A stretch of 10,020 nt of DNA from assembly GCA_044359155.1 (NCBI GenBank), contig JBIKMR010000158.1, positions 1 to 10,020 of the forward strand, written 5' to 3'. This document shows, piece by piece, positions 5,477-10,020 of this stretch. Numbering within the stretch: position 1 is the stretch's first letter; every line of letters begins with the position of its first letter. This DNA comes from WGMK01 sp044359155. GTDB lineage: Bacteria > Hydrogenedentota > Hydrogenedentia > Hydrogenedentales > JAEUWI01. Position numbers and translations under genes: made by a program. The notes beneath the pieces were generated by a model, which was given only the letters and a program-made list of their open reading frames with translations, had not been told where the DNA came from and searched no databases.

Positions 5477-5989
5477 ATGAATGCCAAGCACCTGATCGCT
5501 GCCGTTCTTTTGTTGCTTGCGGTTAGCGCTCAAGCCGAAGAGCCCGCCGCCGTCCAAGGCTCACCCACTGCACGCACGAGCGCGCAGGATATGTTTGCCG
5601 ACATCACGCCCGAGCAGTGGGCGGCGCTGGTACAACAACGTATGTCGGAAACCTCGAAGCGCCTCAACCTTTCTGACGAACAAAAGGAAAAGCTGCGCCC
5701 CATCATGATGGAGCAAGTAGAGAAGTTTCGTGCGCTGGCGCAGCAATCGCGCGGGGATTCCAAGCGCGAGCTGCTGGGCCTGATGCGAGAAGCCCGTGCC
5801 CTGCGCGACGAGAGCGAGGCCCGCATTTATCCCTTGCTTACCGAGGCCCAGCAGGAAGAGGCCACCAAGATGCGCGAAGAGCGCCAGGCACGCAACCGCG
5901 ATGCGCTCCAGAAATGGCGTGGGGGAGACGAGGATGCCGTGCGCAATCTGCTCTTTCCCGAACTCAAGACCCCCGCCGAAAAATCATGA
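5477..5989 (+). CDS. Spy/CpxP-like periplasmic LTxxQ protein
   Basis: A 170-residue exported, mostly helical, highly charged protein. The signal peptide is residues 1-20 (hydrophobic core AAVLLLLAV, cleavage after AQA). The mature part has the paired motifs of the Spy/CpxP/CnrX-like group: LNLSDEQKEKLRPIM (63-77) and, after a helical hairpin, YPLLTEAQQEE (118-128) containing LTEAQ. Members of this family act as periplasmic chaperones or as stress sensors; metal binding cannot be claimed here. The ATG at 5477 is preferred, with AGGAG (5464-5468) eight bases upstream; the possible TTG start at 5441 lies inside a hairpin. It is 85 bases after the secreted TPR gene with no convincing terminator between, so it probably ends that operon. 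Its stop overlaps the stop of the convergent gene. Confidence 0.75.
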   Translation: MNAKHLIAAVLLLLAVSAQAEEPAAVQGSPTARTSAQDMFADITPEQWAALVQQRMSETSKRLNLSDEQKEKLRPIMMEQVEKFRALAQQSRGDSKRELLGLMREARALRDESEARIYPLLTEAQQEEATKMREERQARNRDALQKWRGGDEDAVRNLLFPELKTPAEKS

Positions 5990-6610
5990 CGCGTAGGCCA
6001 CCGACCGCACCTCGACCGACCAAGGGTGCGACTCCGTGTTGACGATGAGATAGCGCGCCTTGCCCGGGCTATCCACCAGGTGGCCCGGGCCCACGAACAA
6101 GGCTCCATCCGCCCAGCGCTGAAACGGCGCGGGCGCGCCGCCGCATACCAGCAGGTCCGCCTGCGCCGCCTCGCGGTGGCGTTGCAACCGCACATGCGGG
6201 GTTTCGCCGTCCATCATTTCCGTCTGGCTCGAAGGGGACCCGTGGCACACCGTAATCCGCACGTTCTCGATGCTGCGATCGATGCGCTTGTGCAGCGCCC
6301 GCAGGTACTCGAGCCCCGCGCTCGAAAGCGCCCCATGCGTGGCGCTCAACCACGCAAACAATTCCTCGTCCAGCTTGCCCCGCATGGTGCCGGCCTTCTG
6401 CTCAAATCGCACCAACATCCGGTCCAAATCCCCTTGGCACACTGCCACGCCATGCTCTTTGAGCAGCGCAATCACCGTGTCCACCCCGCCCGTTCCGGCC
6501 AGGTTTCCGGTCTGGAAGACGGTCAAAATGCCCTCGTCTGCTATCGCGCCAAGTGCCGCTTGCAATGCCGGGGCGTTTCCCCCGCAGTCCCCAACCACCG
6601 CTATCATCAT
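5984..6610 (-). CDS. Calcineurin-like (YfcE/MJ0936-type) phosphoesterase homologue with a degenerate active site
   Basis: A 208-residue cytoplasmic protein with the full sequence layout of the small prokaryotic metallophosphoesterases, but most metal ligands are missing. The usual DxHGN is GDCGGN (8-12; D8 kept, His replaced by Gly). GD is GN (35-36). GNHD is GDLD (60-63). The mid-domain His motif is kept as CHGSP (122-126). GHTH is GGAP (157-160), and the NPGS element reads GPGH (174-177). Overall spacing and hydrophobic strands are intact, so this is a maintained fold rather than a decaying gene, most likely a binding or regulatory pseudoenzyme. ATG at 6608-6610 (or the adjacent ATG at 6605) has GAGGAG (6620-6625) nine bases upstream. 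It is convergent with the Spy-like gene, their stops overlapping in TCATGA (5984-5989). Substrate unknown; residual activity through unusual ligands cannot be excluded. Confidence 0.8.
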   Translation of the reverse strand: MMIAVVGDCGGNAPALQAALGAIADEGILTVFQTGNLAGTGGVDTVIALLKEHGVAVCQGDLDRMLVRFEQKAGTMRGKLDEELFAWLSATHGALSSAGLEYLRALHKRIDRSIENVRITVCHGSPSSQTEMMDGETPHVRLQRHREAAQADLLVCGGAPAPFQRWADGALFVGPGHLVDSPGKARYLIVNTESHPWSVEVRSVAYAS

Positions 6611-6782
6611 CGCTCAAGACTCCTCACCGCCCCCAGCAGGGGCGATGTATGGTTTACATAACATATTGTCAGCGTTCAACTTGCAACGATATTGCTGAAC
6701 CCTTGATTTTTCACCCTGCATTCAGCCCCGAAAATAAAAGGGATTTTCAAGGCCACAAATAAAATCCCCTTAAAAATAAGGC

Positions 6783-6817
6783 TTGACAAAACGGTCGCTA
6801 AACGTTAGCCATATACA
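6783..6817 (+). promoter_or_regulatory. Probable HU promoter with unusual spacing
   Basis: A perfect -35, TTGACA (6783-6788), follows an A/T-rich stretch resembling an UP element. The best -10 hexamer, TATACA (6812-6817), is 23 bases away instead of about 17; at 17 bases only the poor TAGCCA is found. The inverted repeat GCTAA-ACG-TTAGC fills the spacer. The -35 is convincing, the -10 is not settled, and a regulator binding the spacer is possible. Confidence 0.4.
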
Positions 6818-6892
6818 ACGTGAACGGAATGTAAAAGGCTGCCCGTTCGCGCGGACGCCGCGCCGCAGGGGCGCGCGCCGGGAGAAACGCTG

Positions 6893-6911
6893 ACCGCCGG
6901 TGGGCGGCGGT
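6893..6911 (+). promoter_or_regulatory. GC hairpin in the HU 5' leader
   Basis: ACCGCC (6893-6898) pairs with GGCGGT (6906-6911) around a seven-base loop, 14 bases before the GGAGG of the HU gene. Upstream of it lie GCGG-ACG-CCGC (6851-6861) and the self-complementary GGCGCGCGCC (6870-6879). If transcription starts near 6820, the leader is about 115 bases and heavily folded, which suits translational control or message stability. Confidence 0.4.
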
Positions 6912-6938
6912 TAAACAAACATAGTGGAGGAATGGAAC

Positions 6939-7253
6939 ATGGCATTCAAGAAAGCCAAAGCTGGCGAAAAAGCACTGACCAAGGTTGGCGTAATCGACGC
7001 CCTCGCCACCGAAACCGGCTTGGCAAAGAAGGAAGTGGCCGCCGTGCTGGCCGCCCTTCCCGAACTGGCTTACGCGCAGAGCGTCGTCGGCTTCACGATT
7101 CCCGGACTGGGCAAGCTGGCCGTGATGCAGCGCAACGCCCGCATGGGTCGCAACCCCGCAACCGGCGAAGCCATCAAGATTCCGGCCAAGAAGGTGCTCA
7201 AGTTCCGCATCGCCAAGGCCGCGAAAGACGCCTGCACCCCCGAGAAGAAGTAG
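6939..7253 (+). CDS. HU/IHF-family DNA-binding protein with extended N-terminus
   Basis: A 104-residue nucleoid protein that bends and compacts DNA as a dimer. The helical dimerisation part spans about 15-47 (VGVIDALATETGLAKKEVAA...), followed by the beta arms: FTIPGLGKLAV (52-62), ARMGRNPATGEAIKIPAKK (67-85) with the conserved RNP tip (71-73) whose proline intercalates into DNA, and the closing helix KFRIAKAAKDA. It is longer than E. coli HU (about 90 residues) by a lysine-rich N-terminal stretch (FKKAKAGEK, 3-11) and a short charged tail. The ATG at 6939 has GGAGG (6926-6930) eight bases upstream. Single-gene transcript: own promoter region and structured leader upstream, strong terminator downstream. 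Family certain; whether it is the main HU or a specialised paralogue cannot be told. Confidence 0.93.
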   Translation: MAFKKAKAGEKALTKVGVIDALATETGLAKKEVAAVLAALPELAYAQSVVGFTIPGLGKLAVMQRNARMGRNPATGEAIKIPAKKVLKFRIAKAAKDACTPEKK

Positions 7254-7295
7254 TCGATAATGCGGAGGCGCCCCCAACCCGCCCCCGCCTAACGC

Positions 7296-7334
7296 AACGG
7301 CCCGGCAGCCCAGCTGCCGGGCCGTTATTCTTTT
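7296..7334 (+). terminator. Intrinsic terminator of the HU gene
   Basis: AACGGCCCGGCAG (7296-7308) and CTGCCGGGCCGTT (7314-7326) form a perfect 13-bp stem with a five-base loop, followed by ATTCTTTT (7327-7334). It is 42 bases after the HU stop. Clear rho-independent terminator. Confidence 0.93.
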
Positions 7335-7421
7335 GACGATGCTGTTTCCATTGTATGAAAACTTGCTCGCAGCATTGGATACAACCTGTCCCTTGTCCAG
7401 CTATGTTAAAATGAAAAGACC

Positions 7422-8462
7422 ATGAGCAATTCAAACTCCATCAACATCACACGCCGTGCGTTCATGCAGGCTTCCGCCGCTGGCGGGTTGGCGCTGTCGG
7501 CTGGGGCCTATGCCGCTGCGCCCGCTGCCCGCGAGGGGATGCCCTACCGTGTGCTCGGCAAGACAGGGGAGCCTGTCTCCCTTCTGTGCCTGGGCGGGTT
7601 TCACATTGGCCGCCCAGAACAGACAGACCAGGAATCCATCGCCATCATGCGGCGCGCCGTGGATGAGGGCGTGAACTTCTTCGACAACGCCTGGCAATAC
7701 CACGAAGGCCGCAGCGAGGAGCGGATGGGGCTGGCGCTGAAGGACGGCTACCGCGACAAGGTCTTCCTGATGACCAAGCACAAGGGGCTCGACGCGGCTA
7801 CCGCGCAGGAGCACCTGGAGACCAGCCTTCGCCGCTTGCAGGTGGACATGATCGACCTGTGGCAGTTCCACGAACTGGTCCACCCCGACCAGCCGCGCCG
7901 CATCTACGAGAACGGCGCGATAGACGTTGCGCTGAAGGCGAAGGAGCAGGGTAAGATTCGGTACATCGGCTTCACCGGGCACCACATCAACCGCACGCAC
8001 CTGGACATGATCGAGCGCGGCTTTGCGTGGGACACGCTGCAGATGCCGCTCAACCTTTTCGACTATCACTTCCGCAGCTTCCAGAACAACGTGCTGCCCG
8101 TGGCGGCAGCGAAGGGCATGGGGGTGATCGCCATGAAAACCCTTGGCGGTTCTCCCGCCAACTTCCTCGAACCCGGAGCGGTGTCGGCGGAAGAATGCAT
8201 TCGCTACGCCATGGACCTACCCGTTTCGACCGTGTGCTCCGGCATGGACTCGATGGCGCTACTAGAAACGAACCTCGCCATTGCCAAGTCTTTCGTTCCC
8301 TTGACCGACGAACAGCGCAGCGCCCTGCGCGAGAAGGTGCGCCCCCATGCGGCGAAGGGAATGCACGAGGTCTACAAGACCCAGTGGCACCGGGCGGACA
8401 TTGCGATACCCGATGGCGAAGACCCGAACCCCAACCTCGACACGGAAGCCCCGGTATTTTGA
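7422..8462 (+). CDS. Aldo/keto reductase with a twin-arginine signal
   Basis: A 346-residue NAD(P)H-dependent oxidoreductase of the aldo/keto reductase fold, apparently exported folded by Tat. The signal has T-R-R-A-F-M (10-15) followed by an alanine/glycine-rich hydrophobic stretch and a likely cut after AYA (29-31). The catalytic tetrad is complete: D88 and Y93 in FFDNAWQYHEGRSEE, K119 in MTKHKG and H150 in WQFHEL. GKIRYIGFTGH is the usual strand after the catalytic His, and FDYHFRSFQNNVLP and VIAMKTLGG follow the pattern of the Tat-linked subfamily. No 4Fe-4S cluster binding tail is seen, unlike some relatives. Substrate cannot be inferred. The Shine-Dalgarno is weak (AAAAGA before the ATG). 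Its stop overlaps the TTG start of the Nudix gene, making it the first gene of a three-gene operon after the HU terminator. Confidence 0.9.
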   Translation: MSNSNSINITRRAFMQASAAGGLALSAGAYAAAPAAREGMPYRVLGKTGEPVSLLCLGGFHIGRPEQTDQESIAIMRRAVDEGVNFFDNAWQYHEGRSEERMGLALKDGYRDKVFLMTKHKGLDAATAQEHLETSLRRLQVDMIDLWQFHELVHPDQPRRIYENGAIDVALKAKEQGKIRYIGFTGHHINRTHLDMIERGFAWDTLQMPLNLFDYHFRSFQNNVLPVAAAKGMGVIAMKTLGGSPANFLEPGAVSAEECIRYAMDLPVSTVCSGMDSMALLETNLAIAKSFVPLTDEQRSALREKVRPHAAKGMHEVYKTQWHRADIAIPDGEDPNPNLDTEAPVF

Positions 8463-9016
8463 GCACCGAATGGAACGACAGCCCCGGCTGGGTGCCGCCG
8501 CGCCTGCTTGAATTCAACTACTGCCCCACTTGCGGCGGAGACCTGGTCGTCCGGCATGACGGCCACAGCTACCGTCCCCATTGTGCGCCCTGCAATCGTT
8601 TCTTCTATCGCAACCCGATCCCGGCGGCGGCCTGCTTTGTGGTGCGTGCGGATGGCGCCATGCTCTTTGCGCGCCGTGCGGTGCAGCCTTGCAAGGGCAT
8701 GTGGACCTTGCCCGGTGGATTTGTGGAGATGGACGAAACGACGGAAGAGGCGGCCTTGCGCGAACTGAACGAAGAGACCAACCTGATCGCCACGCGCGCC
8801 ACGCTGCTGGGCGTGACCACCAAGCAGAGCCCGCTCTCGGGGGCGGTCTTGGTGCTGGGCTACCTGATAGAAGACTGGACCGGCGAGGAGGCTATGCGCC
8901 CCGACACCGACGCGGCAGAGCTGTGCTTCTTTTCCCATGCTGACCGTCCACAGGTGCCCTTCGCCACGCACCGTGAGCTGCTCGAAATCTATGACCGGAC
9001 TCAAGGCTATGCCTGA
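8459..9016 (+). CDS. Nudix hydrolase with N-terminal zinc ribbon
   Basis: A 185-residue cytoplasmic hydrolase of nucleoside-diphosphate-linked compounds. The N-terminal zinc ribbon has C22-x2-C25 and C42-x2-C45, followed by the FFYRNPIPAA segment typical of the NudC-like and ADP-ribose-type ribbon Nudix proteins. The Nudix box spans 87-109: G-x5-E-x7-R-E-L-x-E-E is intact, but the glycine near its end is Asn (TNL). R101, E102, E105 and E106 are present for metal binding. It is shorter than NudC (NADH pyrophosphatase) and lacks its SQPWPFPxS signature, so NADH as substrate is not supported; ADP-ribose or a similar substrate is possible. The start is taken as TTG at 8459, which overlaps the reductase stop as TTGA with GGAAG (8444-8448) ten bases upstream. 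A GTG at 8489-8491 is a weaker alternative. Confidence 0.88.
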   Translation: MSTEWNDSPGWVPPRLLEFNYCPTCGGDLVVRHDGHSYRPHCAPCNRFFYRNPIPAAACFVVRADGAMLFARRAVQPCKGMWTLPGGFVEMDETTEEAALRELNEETNLIATRATLLGVTTKQSPLSGAVLVLGYLIEDWTGEEAMRPDTDAAELCFFSHADRPQVPFATHRELLEIYDRTQGYA

Positions 9017-9869
9017 GCGCGTTCGCTTGGGAGTGTGCGCCCTGCTGATGGCTTGCTGCGTGCCTGCATGGGCGCAGGAAGCTGAACCGCCCCTGATTGC
9101 GATTGATGGCCAGCCCCCCGCCGAGACCGCCACGCACGCCGCGCCGGGGCCCACGCCCGAAGTGGAGGCCCTGCAATCCGACATCAGCGTCATCAAGCAA
9201 GACCTGAAGCTGTTGCAGGAAACACTTGACCTCATCGTCAACCGCATGATGGCCGACCTCGAAAAAGAGAATGCCCAACTGCGCGATGAGGTGCGTCGCC
9301 TGCAAGAATACGGCCCAGCTCCCGGCGGCATGGTCGATGGGGGATTCGTACCGCGTCCCGGCGCTGAGGTGTTCGACGAACTGGCGCAAGAGTCGCTGGC
9401 CGAACAAGCGCCTGCTGGGCCGCCACCCTTCACGTGGGAACCGGTGGAAGAGTGGGGTAGAGACCCCGAGACCGCGACCAAGGCCAAGGTGAATTCACTC
9501 AAGGGCATGGTCGTGCTCGTGCCGCCGGGCAGCCTGCGCGAAGACATCGAGAACCTCGCGCGCGAACTGCGCTCCGAATACGAGGCCTACGACAACATCA
9601 ACATCGAGTTCTTCGACGAGATAGAAGCGGCCCGCAGCTACGCCGACCGGCAGGTGGCCGACCCCAACCACCGCATCCTGAGCATCTCAAAACACAAGGC
9701 CAGCGGGCGCGACAAGATACTCTTCATCGGCGGCCAGCAAGAAGCGCAGGAAGTGCCCACCAACAGCACGACTGCCGAGCCTGCGGCGGCGGCTGAGGCT
9801 CCGCCAGAACCGGACGAGCCGCCCGCCGCTGAGGAAGTGCCGGCTGCGCCGCCGCTGGTGGCGGAGTAA
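9009..9869 (+). CDS. Exported coiled-coil protein of unknown function
   Basis: A 286-residue protein I do not recognise. It has a signal peptide (1-22; VRLGVCALLMACCVPAWA, cut before Gln23); the LMAC stretch is lipobox-like, so a lipoprotein is possible. A proline-rich linker follows, then a coiled coil (about 51-99, DLEKENAQLRDEVRRLQ at its end). A second linker leads to a compact mixed alpha/beta-looking module (about 163-242) containing MVVLVPPGSLREDIENLARELR, then NINIEFFDEIEAARSYADRQ and HRILSISKHKASGRDKILFI. It ends in a 44-residue Pro/Ala/Glu tail. ATG at 9009 overlaps the Nudix stop by eight bases; the in-frame ATG at 8991 is an alternative with a longer N-region. Neither has a strong Shine-Dalgarno, so coupling to the Nudix gene is likely. 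Role in the operon is unknown. Confidence 0.75.
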   Translation: MPERVRLGVCALLMACCVPAWAQEAEPPLIAIDGQPPAETATHAAPGPTPEVEALQSDISVIKQDLKLLQETLDLIVNRMMADLEKENAQLRDEVRRLQEYGPAPGGMVDGGFVPRPGAEVFDELAQESLAEQAPAGPPPFTWEPVEEWGRDPETATKAKVNSLKGMVVLVPPGSLREDIENLARELRSEYEAYDNINIEFFDEIEAARSYADRQVADPNHRILSISKHKASGRDKILFIGGQQEAQEVPTNSTTAEPAAAAEAPPEPDEPPAAEEVPAAPPLVAE

Positions 9870-9876
9870 GGGCGTT

Positions 9877-9908
9877 GTTGTGGTGTGGTCTTTGGATCGC
9901 GCCACAAC
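9877..9908 (+). terminator. Possible weak terminator after the reductase operon
   Basis: GTTGTGG (9877-9883) and CCACAAC (9902-9908) form a 7-bp stem with an 18-base loop, eight bases after the stop of the coiled-coil gene. The loop is long and no T-run follows, so this may be only a 3'-end hairpin. Confidence 0.3.
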
Positions 9909-9982
9909 GGAAGAACAAGATCTTGAAGACAATGCGTAGTACGTCCCTGATTTCCAAATCTAATTTTCGAGGGGGCTGACAA

Positions 9983-10020
9983 ATGCAACGATTGACAATC
10001 TTCACGACCTTGCTACTCTT
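9983..10020 (+). CDS. Start of a probable exported protein (runs off the right edge)
   Basis: ATG at 9983 has GAGGGGG (9969-9975) seven bases upstream and opens MQRLTIFTTLLL, a basic then hydrophobic N-terminus suggesting a signal peptide or membrane anchor. Only 12 complete codons are visible, so nothing can be said about its family. The 113-base gap before it contains the palindrome CAAGATCTTG (9916-9925) and no clear promoter. Confidence 0.5.
   Translation, partial: MQRLTIFTTLLL

Larger units (their letters stand above)
6611..6938. other. AT-rich divergent promoter region and structured HU leader
   Basis: Between the divergent phosphoesterase and HU genes. The part from about 6650 to 6820 is strikingly AT-rich; it contains an inverted repeat GGGATTTT/AAAATCCC (6740-6747, 6761-6768), an overlapping small hairpin CCTTA-AAAA-TAAGG (6768-6781), a perfect TTGACA (6783-6788) and the inverted repeat GCTAA-ACG-TTAGC (6797-6809). 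The part 6841-6911 is very GC-rich with several short stems (6851-6861, 6870-6879, 6893-6911). I found no gene here and no clear promoter for the minus-strand gene, only a CTGACA-like hexamer. Confidence 0.65.

Noticed and set aside
7352..7385. TTGTAT / ATACAA inverted repeat upstream of the aldo/keto reductase as an operator
   Set aside because: Only six bases per arm with a long spacer in an AT-rich stretch; no promoter could be aligned to it convincingly.
8372..9547. A 391-codon open frame on the minus strand
   Set aside because: It lies opposite the Nudix and coiled-coil genes, is Ser/Arg-rich, has no recognisable motif and would contradict two clear sense genes.
1..10020. Search for CRISPR, tRNA, rRNA, insertion sequences, integrase or defence genes
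   Set aside because: No regularly spaced repeats, cloverleaf-like sequences, transposase motifs or known defence domains were seen; the window reads as ordinary chromosome.

Overview
The window is a GC-rich bacterial chromosome segment, densely coded, with good Shine-Dalgarno sites and no sign of phage, insertion sequences, rRNA, tRNA or CRISPR. The mitochondrial-type aconitase, Tat- and Sec-exported proteins, TPR proteins and an extended HU point to a Gram-negative-type bacterium. A poorly sampled lineage of the FCB/PVC/Hydrogenedentes/Sumerlaeota kind would fit, but the sequence does not settle the phylum.

Layout. (1) 1-1234, minus strand: the N-terminal 204 residues of aconitase (running off the left edge), preceded upstream by a SixA-type phosphohistidine phosphatase. 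(2) 1235-1693: a gene-free stretch with a dispersed palindromic repeat at 1348-1393, a possible operator and a good promoter at 1632-1661. (3) 1694-5989, plus strand: a likely five-gene envelope operon. It encodes a three-helix membrane protein, a 58-residue GTG-start protein with one membrane helix and a zinc ribbon, a zinc-ribbon/membrane-anchored TPR protein, a secreted TPR protein that overlaps it by ATGA, and a Spy/CpxP-like periplasmic LTxxQ protein. (4) 5984-6610, minus strand: a calcineurin-like phosphoesterase homologue with nearly all metal ligands replaced, convergent with the operon and sharing its stop codons (TCATGA). (5) 6611-6938: an AT-rich divergent promoter region followed by a GC-rich structured leader. 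(6) 6939-7253: a single HU-family gene closed by a textbook terminator at 7296-7334. (7) 7422-9869, plus strand: a tightly packed operon of a Tat-exported aldo/keto reductase, a zinc-ribbon Nudix hydrolase and an exported coiled-coil protein. (8) A new exported protein starts at 9983 and leaves the window.

How the genes work together. The 1694-5989 cluster looks like one unit placed in and across the inner membrane: two small membrane proteins, two TPR scaffolds (one anchored, one secreted) and a periplasmic chaperone-like protein. Its biochemical role cannot be named from sequence. The most unusual features are two apparent pseudoenzymes next to each other. One is the secreted TPR protein, whose N-terminal half resembles an S1/P1-nuclease or zinc phospholipase C fold with the zinc ligands substituted. 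The other is the degenerate phosphoesterase. The remaining genes are core metabolism (aconitase), signalling clean-up (SixA), nucleoid structure (HU) and redox/nucleotide housekeeping (aldo/keto reductase, Nudix).
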